From contig JAPVLO010000122.1 in NCBI GenBank assembly GCA_027257055.1, forward strand, positions 2,232,001 through 2,296,000: a stretch of 64,000 nucleotides of DNA, in the 5' to 3' direction. Both the position numbers and the translations under genes were made by a program. Below are positions 35,850 to 48,120 of this stretch, piece by piece (position 1 is the first letter of the stretch; the number at the start of each line of letters is the position of its first letter). Origin of the DNA: Cephalopachus bancanus (taxonomy: Eukaryota; Chordata; Mammalia; Primates; Tarsiidae). The notes beneath the pieces were generated by a model, which was given only the letters and a program-made list of their open reading frames with translations, was not told where the DNA came from and ran no database searches.

Positions 35850-36310
35850 TTTATTATCTCTCATTGTTTATGCCAGTCAGGAATTTGGTAGTGGCTTAGC
35901 TCAGTGGCTCTGACTCACGGTCTTTATGGGCCTGAAGTCAAGATCTCAGTCAAAGCTGTAATCATCTGAAGTCTTGAATAAGTTTTAAGGACTTGCTTTC
36001 AGGGCAGCTTATACACATGGCTGGTGAGTTAGTGTTGGTTGGTAGTGGGAGAGCTGAATTCCTGTCTATGTGGGCCACTGCACAGATCTGCTTGAGTATC
36101 CTTACAGCATGTTAGTGGGGTTCTCCCAGAGTGAGCAATCCCAGAGAAAAAGAGAACCAGGAGAAAGCTATGGTTTTTTTGACTTACCCTTAGAAGTCAC
36201 AAAGTACTACTTCCACCACATTCTGTGTGTTAGAAGAGAATCACTAAGTCCAGCCCACATTCAAAGAATTTGTGGGCATTCTGTAAAACCACCAAAATAT
36301 TTATAGCAAA
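35850..36310. repeat. Old interspersed repeat, family not assigned
   Basis: GAGAGCAATCC-like CCCAGAGTGAGCAATCCCAG and GAATCACTAAGTCCAGCCCACA belong to a sequence repeated widely in mammals, but I cannot name its family with confidence. Confidence 0.5.
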
Positions 36311-36329
36311 CTCATAGGTCTCTTCATAT

Positions 36330-36960
36330 TTTAAGACAATTATGTTCTTTTTTTCTATTAACTTATTAATATAATGATTTATACGGATAGGTTTTCTAAT
36401 GTAAAAGTGTGTTTACATTCTGGAATAAACCCAACTTGATTATGAGATGCTATTTTTCTTATACATTGCTGCATTAGTTTGATAATATTTTATTTAGGAG
36501 TTCTTTATCTACATACTCATTAGAGAGGCAGGTGTATAATCTTTTTTCCATTTACTATATTTTGTCAGGTTTTATTATAATCGTTCTACCAGCCTCATTA
36601 AATGAGTTATGTGGTTTTCTACCTTTTTCTGTTCTCTGGAAAGGTTGTATAATTTTGGAATTTTTTATTTCTTAAACACTTGTTTGAATTTTCCCATAAA
36701 ATCATTTGGGTTCTTGTATCAGTTTTGGCATTTTATTTCTTGTATGAATTTATCTGCTTCACCTTAAGTTTCAACTTTACTTGGCATAGAGCTATTTATA
36801 ATTCCTTAGTAATTTTCTATTCTCAGTACATGTACAGTTATTTTCCCTTTTCCATTTTATACCTTGCTCACGTTTTATCTTATTTTCCTTGCAAGAAGTT
36901 TGTCTTAATTAATTTTTCAAACAGCCAGGGATTTTTTCCCTAATTTTCTTACCAAACTTC
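36330..36960 (-). repeat. Ancient L1 ORF2-region fragment, antisense
   Basis: TCTGGAATAAACCCAACTTGAT, the TTTCTGTTCTCTGGAAAGG stretch and CCAGCCTCATTAAATGAGTTA match the antisense reverse-transcriptase part of L1. Heavily diverged. Confidence 0.65.
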
Positions 36961-37894
36961 TTGTTTCCAAACCATTTTATTCGTATAGTAAAGATGCTGA
37001 CTGATCTGCGAGTATAACCTCAAATGGATCACATTATTACAATCCTGATAAGAGATGACGAAAAAATTTAGATTGATATGGAACACATTTGATTCAGAAT
37101 TTGGGTATCACTGGTATTCAAGTTGCATATTAAATTTTCAGTTTTGTGCTGAAAGACAAATGAACCTTAAGTATAATTGGACTTTTGTATTGTTTCTTGT
37201 CTGTTTGCATTTCTTTGATCCTTATTCTAATAAAACTCATGTTTCCTATATCTGACAGCAGTTATGTTATTCAGACATACCAAGAAACTAGAGAATTAGG
37301 TATAATTTTTTTAAATGTTGAAATTCCTCAGAACATCCCTCAAGAATTTGTGACTGATGTGGGTAAATGAATGTTATTTGTGATACTCGTGAAATACAGT
37401 TTTTGATGCCCCATGTATATAGGATTTTAATGTGCACAGATAGGAAAAGGGAAGAACCTTCCAGACAGAAAGTGAGCAGAGACATGAAAATTGAAAAGGT
37501 TAGGGTATACTCAGAGAAATAGCAAGTGATTCACTTTGGCTGCCAGAGTGGGAGGAGAAAGAATATGGAAATTGAGGGTAAGCTACATTGTGAAGGAACT
37601 GTTGGAAGATCATTTACAGGTCTTTCCATACAGGAAAGTGATGTGATAAGAGCTCTTCTTATCAGCTATAAGCTTTTTTAAAAAAATGAGGGCTGGGGTA
37701 TCATTTTGCATATAAAACTGATAATAAAACTAATATGGGATAAATATATAACCTAAGATTCAGGTGATTTGGAATGTCCCATAAATTTGACTTTCCTTTG
37801 AGCCAATTAGAACAACTTGACACAATGCTTTCTGAAACCCAAATAGCTAATGTTTCATTATTTAGTTCTAGTACTTTAAAAAATGGTTTATCTA
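36961..37894. other. Intron 3, unique-looking
   Basis: No exon or repeat recognised. Confidence 0.45.
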
Positions 37895-38345
37895 TTCATT
37901 AATTCAAAAAATATTTGTTAAGCACCTTCTTAAACCAGACTTGGAGATGGGGTTTTGAACAATACAGACAAGAGGCCCTGCTCTTTTGGAGCATGTGTTC
38001 TTATAGGGGAGATAGATTCTCGTGGTGATATGATAGAATGAGACTATAAGGGGTAACATTAGACAGGGTGTTCAGGAAGTTTTTTTTTTGAGAAGTGGAC
38101 TTGTAAAGTGAAATCAGAAAGTCCAGAAAGAGCCAGCCATGCTAAGTTGAAAGGAGGAACATTCCAGACAGAGGGAATGGTGAGTGCAGGTTTCTGAGTA
38201 GACCTTGGCTTAGTTAGGGTTGTATGGTTGCATTGTAATGAAGAGAGAGGGGTAAGTGGAGACCAGATTATTTAGGGCTGCCTAAGTGATAGAAAGAGTT
38301 TTAATAGGAGGGTTTTAGGTGGGAGAGTCTCTTAAGTGGGTCATT
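37895..38345 (+). repeat. Ancient LINE 3'-end-like repeat
   Basis: AATTCAAAAAATATTTGTTAAGC and CATTCCAGACAGAGGGAATGG follow a widespread old mammalian repeat, probably an L1M/L1ME 3' UTR. Confidence 0.5.
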
Positions 38346-38860
38346 AGCCCGAACTACTATAGACTAAAGACTGGTTTGTTTAATCATAGCTATATCCTGC
38401 CTTCAGTTATCATACTGTTATATCCTCAATTAGGTAATTCTGATTTTTAAGAGCTGACTCTGAGAAAAGTTTATTAAGATGAAAATATCTCTTGACAAGT
38501 TATTTCTAACCAATAAAAAAATGATTTTATCTTAATCATTTAGAACTAGAAAAAATGTGCTTTTACTTGAGGTAAATATTGTATCATTAGTACTATATTT
38601 TTATAGTTATGTAACGTGCACATTTAGACTCTAAACTTTAGAAGGACACAGTCATATTTAGAGGTCATTCCCTTGTTTTCTTTATGACAATTTTTTTTTG
38701 TCTGTGAATGTAGATATGAGAGATAAAGGTGAAGGGCAAGTATGTCACTAAACCTCGAACTATTAGTTTAATGTTATTGCTAAATTAAACCATAGAGAGA
38801 TAATTTAGTAAGTAGGTTCATCTTTAAATAAAAATGTCTTTATTTAGTGAATATGATTTG
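38346..38860. other. Intron 3, nothing recognised
   Basis: AT-rich, no features seen. Confidence 0.4.
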
Positions 38861-38873
38861 CTACTGAAAGATT

Positions 38874-39164
38874 TTTTTATTTTTGAGTTGGAGTCTCACT
38901 CTGTCACCCAGGCTGGAGTGCAGTGGCACGCTCATGACCACCGCAGCCTCAACCTGCTGGGCTCAGGCGATCCTTCCACCTCTGCCTTACAAGTAGCTGG
39001 AACTACAGGCACACGCCATTACACCTGGCTAATTTTTTGATTTATTGTAGAGATGAGGTCTCACCAAGTTGCCCGGGTTGGTCTTGAACCCATGGGCTCA
39101 GGCAATCCTCTCACCTTGTTCTCCCAAAGTGCTGGGATTATAGGCATGAACCACCGCGGATGGC
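38874..39164 (-). mobile_element. Older Alu, antisense
   Basis: CTACTGAAA(G/C)ATT at 38861 and 39165. GGCACGCTCATGACCACC right arm. Confidence 0.94.
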
Positions 39165-39532
39165 CTACTGAAACATTATAAGAACATTTTATATGTGGCT
39201 TAAATTTTGTTGTATACTTGTATTAATTACTGTGGAGGGGGGGCAGATGAGGAAGACAGCATATTAATCTATTATTTTGTAAATAAATTGTTAGTAATTA
39301 GCAAAATTTTTTTACCAAATATATTATGTGGCATAATTTTCAACAAAGGTTTTTTGAGGGGAGAATAGTATCTTCCTCTTGATTAATATCAGTTTATCTG
39401 TTTAACTTGAGAGTTTTTGACTCTCAGTAATTAAGAGTGGAGATTCAATTCTGGTGAGGATAAAACAGCGCAGGGCACTAAACAAATATGCTTTGAAAAA
39501 GAAGTCAAGTGTCATTGCTTTAATTTCTTTCT

Positions 39533-39810
39533 CTTTTTTGAGTTGGAGTCTCACTCTGTCGCCCAGACTGGAGTGCAGTGGCCGCTCCTGGCCACCATAG
39601 CCTCGCTTGCTGGGCTCCGGCAATCCTTCCGCCTCAGCCTTCCAAATAATGGAACTACAGGCGCGCGACACCACGCCTGACTGATTTTTTGATTTATTGT
39701 AGAGATGAGGTCTCGCTGCTCAGGCAGGTCTCGAACCCACGGGCTCAGGCAAGCCACTCACCTCAGCCTCCCAAAGGCACGGGATTACAGGCTGAGCCAC
39801 CGAGCCCGGC
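39533..39810 (-). mobile_element. Young-subfamily Alu, antisense
   Basis: CTCGCTGCTCAGG deleted form. TCTAATTT-like flanks suggest a short target duplication. Confidence 0.94.
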
Positions 39811-40464
39811 TCTAATTTATTTCTTAAGCTCATTATATTTATTTGAAATTTTAAATAAGGTAAAGGCATGTGAGATTATGTTTATCAAAGCAACATGAGC
39901 TGATTCACACTGAATTAAGAGTCTCGTCAAATAACTAGGTAAACGAGCAAAAGATCTGCTGTTCTTTATTTTAAGGATTGAAGCTTCCAAGTCAGATCTA
40001 TACACAGATCCTTCCTTTGAGCTTCTTGTTTCTAAACCATTTCCCATCTCTTATTGACAGACTTACCATTATAATGGAAACTGTGAAGGGTTAAAGTCTT
40101 TATGAAGATCTCATCACCATTAGGAAGTTAGGCTAAATTTAGCTTTTCATAATCCTTAAAACATGTGCCTAAGGTTTCAGCATTAAGTCCAGTATTTATT
40201 ATAATTTGGCCTGAAGAATGCAGAATATAGATGAAGGCCGAGGCTGTCAAACTTTTTTTGACAGTAACCCACAGTAAAAATAATATACTCTGTATCATAA
40301 CCCAAGGTGGGTATTTATTTTTCTTTTTACTATAGAATGTATTCCCTGAGAATTTGTTAAATATTTTTAAATTGCAGAAGTAAAAAAGACAATACTAGAA
40401 TATGTGAATATTTATTTTTTTAAAAAATCAATCTATTGTTTCTTAAAAACAATTTTCCTTTTTT
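39811..40464. other. Intron 3, nothing recognised
   Basis: AT-rich, no exon or repeat recognised. Confidence 0.4.
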
Positions 40465-40476
40465 AAATTTGACTAA

Positions 40477-40736
40477 AGGCTGGTCTCAGTGGCTCAGCCT
40501 GTAATCCCAGCACTTTGGGAGGCCGAGGTGAGTGGATTGCCTGAGCCCGCAGGTTCGAGACCTGCCTGGGCAACTTGGTGAGACCTCATATCTACAATAA
40601 TTCAAGAATTAGCCAGGTGTGGTAGCGCGTGCCTGTAGTTCCAGCTACTTGGAAGTCTGAGAAAGAAGGATCGCTGGAGCGGCCACTGCACTCCAGTCTG
40701 GGTGACAGAGTGAGACTCCAACTCAAAAAAAAAAAA
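40477..40736 (+). mobile_element. Alu with right-arm deletion, sense
   Basis: Jumps from GGATCGCTGGAG to CGGCCACTGC, losing about 35 bp including one side of the right-arm hairpin. The flanks share TTGACTAA. Confidence 0.93.
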
Positions 40737-40984
40737 AATTGACTAAGAAGAATTTGTTTAAAAAAAAAGATATGGCTAATAAAGCCTCTTTTAACTTTAC
40801 TTTGCTAGTAGATTCTTATTTATTTGGTCATTTTGACTGCTTTTTGTCAAATATTCTTGAGAACAGGGACAATATATTACATTTTTATCCCCGATGCCAG
40901 CACAGGCTAGACATTTAGATGTTCAATTATTGCTATGTCATATGTCTTCTCATTCAGTAAGGCCAAATAAAAACCATTCTGCTA

Positions 40985-41270
40985 GCCGGGCTCGGTGGCT
41001 CAGCCTGTAATCCCGCGCCTTTGGGAGGCTGAGGTGAGTGAATTGCCTGAGCCCACCGGTTTGAGACCTGCCTGGGCAGCGAGACCTCATCTCTACAATA
41101 AATCAAAAAATCAGCCGGGCGTGGTAGCACATGCCTGTAATTCCGGCTACTCGGAAGACTGCGGCGGAAGGATTGCTGGAGCCCAGCAGGTCGAGGCTGC
41201 AGTGGCCGGGAGCAGCCACTGCATTCCAGTCTGGGCGACAGAGTGAGACTCCAACTCAAAAAAAACCAAA
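40985..41270 (+). mobile_element. Young-subfamily Alu, sense
   Basis: GGGCAGCGAGACC, AAATCAGCCGGG and AATTCCGGCTAC. AACC(CC)ATTCTG flanks both sides. Confidence 0.96.
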
Positions 41271-41812
41271 AAAAAACAAAACCCCATTCTGTTTTAAGAC
41301 AACAACAACCAAAACTTATTGTTTAAATTTTAAGAAAATGTGTGATAGAAGTTGAAACTTGAATATTTCATACAACACATGGCTTGATTTTTTTCTTTTA
41401 CTAAATTCAAGTGGCCAGTCTTAAAACAGTTAATTTTAGACACAGCTATCAAGATATGTGATATTAAATGTGAATTTCTTTCACATCAATGATCCTTTTA
41501 AAAAAATATCTTTTGTATGTATAACGACTATTGTAACCATCTTGTAAAGAAATGAAAACATATCATTTACTTTATAGTCTGAGTCTTATATCTATCAGTA
41601 GGACAGAGTACATTGATTACTATGATAGCTTATTATCTGAATTTTCTTTTATTAGGAAGAAACAAAAGTTTACTAGTCAAAATAAGCATTGCTTTACTTT
41701 TCCAACCCTCCCTCTCCTTGCAACTTTTGAATATTTTGAATCTGATTTTTAGATAGAGTACTTTTTATGTAACCAAGTAATTTTTCAAGTTTAGTTTAAT
41801 TTTAACAAAATT

Positions 41813-42097
41813 TGACCAGGTGCACAGTAGCTCAGGCCTGTAATTCCAGCACTGTGGGAGGCTAAGGTGGGAGGATTGCTTGGGCCCAGGAGCTTGAAAC
41901 CAGACTGGGCAATATAGCAAGACATCCTTTCTACAAAAAAGAAAAAAAGTTAGCCAGACCATGGTAGCATGAGCTTATAGTCTCACATACTGGGAGTCTG
42001 AGAAGGGAGGATCACCTGAGTTCAGGAGTTTGAGGCTTTGGTGAGCCATGATGGTTCACTAGACGACAGAGTGAGACCCCCCCAACTCAAAAAAATG
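41813..42097 (+). mobile_element. Old Alu, sense
   Basis: Diverged head GACCAGGTGCACAGTAGCTC and a shortened right arm; AluJ-like. Confidence 0.85.
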
Positions 42098-42356
42098 TTT
42101 TAGCACATTTTTCCATGATAAGGAATTATTGGTTCCTTATAGGATTTTTATAAATTTATTTTTATGTGTTAATTTCTTTTTTAAAAAAGTAATGCTCTGA
42201 ATTACTTGAAAAGGAGAAAGGAAATGAAGCATTTAAGGGAGATTAGTGGAGGATATTTAAAACCTCATTATCAAGAGAAAGAACATAGGAAAGGGAGAAG
42301 TTGAGATTTCAGAGTTATGGTTTAAAGCAACATCTTTCAGAAGGACAAAAAGTTAT

Positions 42357-42460
42357 TTAAATGTTAATATTTTGGGCAACCCCTTCCGGTCCCCTCCCAC
42401 TGTGGGAGCTTTTTCTGTCCTCTCCATAAATCCTGTTTTCTTAAAAAAAAAAAAAAAAAA
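42357..42460 (+). repeat. Short retroposed sequence with an A20 tail
   Basis: About 85 bp including CCCCTTCCGGTCCCCTCCC and CTCCATAAATCCTG, followed by about A20. AAAAAGTTAT occurs just before (42347) and just after. Looks like LINE-mediated insertion of an unidentified RNA. Confidence 0.45.
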
Positions 42461-42469
42461 AAGTTATGC

Positions 42470-43653
42470 TAGAAACACGTGTATCCACAAGGGGGCATTA
42501 TTGTAACACGGGCTGTGTTTGAGTACTGAGTGTCAATGAACTAGAAGAGACCTCACATCTTTGGGTCTTCCCAGAACCCTACTCCTTCCATTCACTGTCT
42601 TCTACCAACACTTCCACTTCCTATATTAATTTTCCATGGTCGTCTATCTTTTCTAGGTCCTTCTTTTTGATACAAGCTCCTCCCTGTGAGAGGCTTTCTT
42701 CTACTTGAAAAATAATTGCACTGTGCTCCATCCTTTGTCCTTGAGACTTCTGTGTAGTTATGAGTGTTTGACCCAGACAATACTAATTCTAAATCTGGGT
42801 GCATTCCCAGGTCCTTTGCAGTTTAGAAATATTCTAGTTGTTTCTTCACAGGCCAGGAGGCAGCAATGTTAATTTTACATCCTTGAAAGGCCAAGGTCTA
42901 ACCTGGTAGGAAAGACCTTCTTGATTGGCTTGTTGTCCTGGGGAATTAGAAATCCATAGTCTTTTTAACATTACTTACATGATCAGTAAATGCCATGGTA
43001 GAGATTTCTTTTTTTCCATTTTACTTCATATTTCTTTCTTGGTTATCAAAGAAGGGAATAGGTATCTTTGCTCTAAAAAGCTGAAATTCATTAACATGTT
43101 CACGTGTGTTTATATTAATTCCTTTATTTTATACCATGTAAATCCTCTTTTAGGCAATTTTATATATAAAACTATGGAGTAAAGATAATCTGATTGAATC
43201 ACTGTCTTGCTAAGCAAGTCATATCTCAAATACTTGGCAAATACTTATTATTAATGGCTTATGCTATTTTCAAGGCTGATTCATAACCCATCCTTAAAAA
43301 TGAATTCCAGAACTGAATCTTTTCTTAGATTTGACAACCTATGAGCTGTTCAGTTGTTTGTTGTTTGTTTGTTTTTCTTAGCTCTCTGAATGCATACTTT
43401 CATTTGTTGAAGTCTGGGAGCATGGTGACATTTCCTTATTGCATAATTATGGTATTCTTTGATTTTTCTAGACTATTTGGGCTAAAATGTAATAGTCATC
43501 AAATAGCATTATGATTCTCTTTTTTAAAAAATTAAAAATTCAGGTCATTGCCTTACTAGACTGGTGTGGCCACGTGTTCTTTGAACTATGGCTGTCACTG
43601 TGTTTCCTAGCTTTGAACCCCTCCCCTACCTTGAAGAGGTAAATCTCCTCTCC

Positions 43654-43687
<34 letters not shown>

Positions 43688-44390
43688 AATTTACTTTTAA
43701 ATAAACTATATTTTCTAATCTAAAAAAAAGTTAACATTTTTCCTTTGGTACCAGTAGTAATTTTCTTGTTCCAGGCTTATCCCTTCTATAGTATACATTA
43801 TTTATTATTGCAGGATGAAGTTGTGGGAAGGATAATAACTGAGTCCTTTATGGGTCCTGTTCATATCTGGCTTAAACTTACTTATGGCAGAAAGAATATA
43901 GTTCTGGGATGGAGATTTTTTAAATCTAATTATAAATTTGAAGTCACAGTCATTTATTTTGCCTTAGTTTGGCTAAGAAACTGTGGTGATTTGGTAACAT
44001 CACCATTTTTATTTATTTCTGAAATATTATTTCAGAATTAGCCAGGTTAATGCACAGTTACTATTTAGCCTGTTTCCATAAATAATTTTGGTTAACATGT
44101 TTTTAAAATGTAGTCTTAACCTAGTAAGATACTCCTAAATTTGCTGAGTGGAGTCATTGATACTTGAAGTCACCAGAAAGGAGGAAAAGCGTGTTGAATG
44201 GAAAATAATTCTATAGATCTTCACAAATAAGTTGATAAGAATTTTACTATTTTCCTCCATACTCTGTAATATATATACTTGGAAAAATTATTTTTCTAGG
44301 TATGAAGTTAAGTATTAAGTATATAATTTAAAGAATTCGAGAAGCTCTTTAAAAATATTTAATATGAATATATTATTGTGCCTCACTATA
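42470..44390. other. Intron 3, mostly unique-looking
   Basis: Apart from the TC microsatellite near 43660 I recognise no repeat or exon in this stretch. Confidence 0.45.
43650..43687. repeat. (TC)n microsatellite
   Basis: About 38 bp of CT units, next to TTTTAAATAAACTATATTTTC. Confidence 0.93.
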
Positions 44391-44402
44391 ATTTAATAAA
44401 TG

Positions 44403-44679
44403 GCCAGGCTAGATGGCCCAGCCTGTAATCCCAGTACTTTGGGAGGCCGAGGCGAGTGGATTGCCTGAATCCACAGTTTCAAGAGCAGCCTGGGCAACTT
44501 GGCAAGACCTCGTCTCTACAATATATAAAAAATTAGCTGGGCGCATGTAGTTCCAGCTACTTGGAAGGCTGAGGTGGAAGCATCGCTGAAACTCAGAAGG
44601 TCAAGGCTGGGTGGCCATGAGCGTGCCACTGCACTCCAGCCTGGGCGACAGAGTGAGACTCCAACTAAAAAAAAAAAAT
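44403..44679 (+). mobile_element. Alu, sense, shortened linker
   Basis: GGCCAGGCTAGATGGCCCAG head; CTGGGCGCATGTAGTTCC shows a small linker deletion. Ends A12. Confidence 0.92.
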
Positions 44680-45648
44680 TAATAACATTTATTTGTGTTT
44701 ACATCACAGTAGGCAAGCAACTGTTAGATATTAGTCTTTATTTCTGTTTTATTTGGGACTTAGACTAGGAGAAGCTACACAGTGAGGGGTGTAACTTAAG
44801 AGAAATTAGGGGACATTAATATTCTTCAACTTTAGATAAAAGCTATTTTTAGCTACTTTGAATTATACATGCAGCACCTAGCACAGTGCCATTCACATGT
44901 AATATGAAACTACCTGGTCTTATAATAGTTTCTGAAAAATTTAATCACGATAGTAGAAACATTGATAGTATTATTATAATCCTTTGCAGTTTAGCAAGAA
45001 TTAACCACTGTATCTTACCAGACAAACATTCTAGCTGTGTTTTTTTTTCCTTCTAATATTATTGGTTACAAATAGAATTTGCCATTGAAAAAATAAGGAG
45101 AATCAGATTTTTGTACCTATGTTTAAGATGTAAGTCATCGTACTACATTTGTACATGTTGTTTTATTGCAGCATATATAAACATTTAAACATAATTTTAA
45201 GGGTTCGTTGAATGTGACTATTCCAAAACACAGACTTTTAATGAAATAATTATTTCTTTAGTTCCTATGTAATTAGGAACTTACCTTCTTTTCAATAGAC
45301 TATTAAAAGAAGGGCTTTCAGCTCAACATAGAATGTATTAGTCACTTAATATTGTACATTGAAAAATTATTTTGAAAAGATACTTGGGATTGGGGACATT
45401 TATGGTAAAATTTAACCAGAAGATGGCAGTGATGATCCTCCTATACTCCCTGCAACGGTAATCAAAAAGTTTTATAAACATCATAGCATGAAATGTGCTC
45501 GTTCAGTTGTTGTTATATGATGTTAAAGTTGATAATTTAGGAGAAAGCATTTGCTGTTTATTTTATATACTATGAAAAAATGTGTATTTTTCTATAAGAA
45601 GGGATTAAGAATATTTTGGGTGTCTGTATCTTTGTCTGTACACTTCAG
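44680..45648. other. Intron 3, flank of the microexon
   Basis: Alu-free AT-rich sequence of nearly 1 kb before the microexon. A short L2/MIR-like stretch is at 44875. No other exon seen. Confidence 0.45.
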
Positions 45649-45666
45649 TTTTTTCTGAATACTGGG
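45649..45666 (+). CDS. DYNC1I2: DYNC1I2 18-nt cassette microexon: VFSEYW, residues 76-81
   Basis: TGTACACTTCAG precedes and GTAAGG follows an 18-nt exon, TTTTTTCTGAATACTGGG. Joined to the trailing G of exon 3 it encodes Val-Phe-Ser-Glu-Tyr-Trp and hands one G on to exon 4, so inclusion or skipping keeps the frame. The insertion VFSEYW before VPPPM occurs in human DYNC1I2 isoforms as I recall them, which supports this as a real exon. An RBFOX motif TGCATG at 45703 and a GCATG at 45741 lie just downstream, where they would promote inclusion. The exon alters the linker between the N-terminal helices and the serine-rich segment. Confidence 0.88.
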
Positions 45667-45702
45667 GTAAGGAAGTTACCATAAGTCTTGCCTTGTTTAA
45701 TT

Positions 45703-45708
45703 TGCATG
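45703..45708 (+). promoter_or_regulatory. RBFOX splicing motif TGCATG downstream of the microexon
   Basis: TGCATG starts 37 nt after the microexon, and a second GCATG lies at 45741-45745. RBFOX proteins bound downstream of a short exon favour its inclusion, commonly in neurons and muscle. The link to this exon is inferred from position. Confidence 0.5.
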
Positions 45709-45926
45709 CATCACTTTATGTTATGCATCATGTCTAGAAGGCATGCTGTTTTATGGCCTGTTTGCATTTTTCACCCAAATTGCTGGAAACTAATGAACAT
45801 TTTAAAGGAGCCATTCCTTTAGCTGCAGTCATTTCTCTAAATTGCCCTTTTCTTGGTGGCCGGGGTTGGAGTGAGTGGGGAGAGTAAAATAATTTTAAAC
45901 ATTAGTTTTTTGAAAGAAAAAAATTA

Positions 45927-46213
45927 GCCGGGCTCGGTGGCTCAGCCTGTAATCCCGCACCTTTGGGAGGCTGAGGTGAGTGGATTGCCTGAGCCCGCGG
46001 GTTTGAGACCCGCCTAGGCAACTTGGTGAGACCTCATCTCTACAATAAATCAAAAAATTAGCCGGGCGTGGTAGTGCGTGCCTGTAATTCCGGCTACTCG
46101 GAAGGCTGAGGCGGAAGGATCGCCGGAGCCCAGCAGGTCGAGGCTGCGGTGGCCAGGAGCGGCCACAGCACTCCAGTCTGGGTGACAGAGTGAGACTCCA
46201 ACTCAAAAAAAAA
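45927..46213 (+). mobile_element. Alu, full-length, sense
   Basis: GCCGGGCTCGGTGGCTCAGC, AATTCCGGCTACTCGG, but long CAACTTGG form; an intermediate between the two subtypes. Confidence 0.96.
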
Positions 46214-46658
46214 AAAGAAAAAAATTGTTATCAATATTTTAATATTAATATTTTAAAATTAATATTTTAAAGTAAATATCAGAAAACTAAAGATTAAATG
46301 ACTTAAGCATATTTTAGTTTAATTTTGGAAGCAATTGTAAATAATACTGATAATCTGGTGATATTAAAAGAGAGGTGAGAGTTAGAGGAGAAGGAATGCT
46401 CTCCTTTGAAAATTAGTAGCCACATTTGGTGATGGATGAGATGATTTATCCTTCCATAATCTTGCCTTTTTTTAAAAAATATAAATCTCAAATGCATTTT
46501 GCCAAAGATATTGCATGAATCTTCAGCATGCGTTGTTAACTTTGTCTTTTCCCCTTTCTTTCTACTGTTCATTTTCATTCATGTATTTTTGTTTTTTGGT
46601 TTACCATCTTTTTTTTTTGTTAATTACTTCATGTTAACTTATTTTTGAAACGTCATAA

Positions 46659-46883
<225 letters not shown>

Positions 46884-47049
46884 TAAGTAGTTGTGTTGAA
46901 TTAGTCCAAACATTTTAAAATCTAAATGGCATAGAAAGTATATGTTGGAAACTGAGAGAAAAAAAATTTTTATAAGTCATGCTTGATTAACTTAGTAGTA
47001 AATAGTTAACTGATATTATAGTAATTTTTTTATATTAAAAATAGAGATA

Positions 47050-47339
47050 GCCGGGCTCGGTGGCTCAGCCTGTAATCCCGTGCCTTGGGAGGCTGAGGTG
47101 AATGGATTGCCTGGGTCTGTGGGTTCGAGACCCGCCTGGGCAACTTGGTGAGACCTCATCTCTACAATAAATCAAAAAATTAGCCGGGTGTGGTAGCATG
47201 CTCTTGTAGTTCCAGCTACTTGGAAGGCTGAGGTGGAAGGATTGCCGAAGCCCAGCAGGTCGAGGCTGTGGTGGCCGGGAGCGGCCACTGCACTCCAGTC
47301 TGGGCGACAGAGTGAGATTCCAACTCAAAAAAAAAAAAA
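47050..47339 (+). mobile_element. Alu, full-length, sense
   Basis: AAAAATAGAGATA flanks both ends. Perfect right-arm hairpin GTGGCCGGGAGCGGCCAC at 47271-47288. Confidence 0.97.
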
Positions 47340-47817
47340 AAATAGAGATACTAACATACTTACATTTTTTTCTGGTGAAGGACACTTTATATTGGTTATT
47401 AAGTCAATATTTGGGGTATAAATAATGTAAAATCTCTCTGTTGTGCTTAATTCCCTATTCACTGATTGAAAATCTAAACAATTTAGTTAACAGCCAATTC
47501 TGTTCTATTAAGTCCTTTGTTCTGCTAATTAAGACAAAAATAATGTATAAAATATCAAGAGTAGGAAATAACTGCTAAGGAAATATTGAAAATGTTACTG
47601 TTAGGTTTTTCTGAACTTTCATCTTCCTTGTAATACTGTATTTCATGTTTATTTTAGGATACTACATACATATTGGGGCTTTCTTTTTAAAAGTTCAGTA
47701 AGATTTCAGCTTTCTTTCAAAGTTCATATTAGGAAAAGTATTACTAATTATTCCTCTTCTACACACACAGAGAGACACACACAACAGTAGCAAGTCTTTA
47801 ACAGCATTGCACTTTTT

Positions 47818-48106
47818 TTTTTTTTGAGTTGAAGTCTCACTCTGGCCCAGACTGGAGTACAGTGGCACACTCCCGGCCACCGCAGCCTCCACCTGCTGGG
47901 CTCCAGTGATCCTTCCACTCAGCCTTCCAAGTAGCTAGAACTACAGGCGCGCGCTACCATGCCCAGTTAATTTTTAAAATTTATTTATTGTAGAGATGAG
48001 GTCTCGCCAAGTTGCCCAGGCGGTTCTCGAACCCATGGGCTCAGGCAATCCACTCACCTCAGCCTTCCAAAGCGCAGGATTACAGGTTGAGCCACCAAGC
48101 CCGGGC
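47818..48106 (-). mobile_element. Alu, full-length, antisense
   Basis: Target duplication GCATTGCACTTTTT at 47804-47817 and 48107-48120. It forms an inverted pair with the Alu at 47050, in the intron after exon 4. Confidence 0.97.
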
Positions 48107-48120
48107 GCATTGCACTTTTT

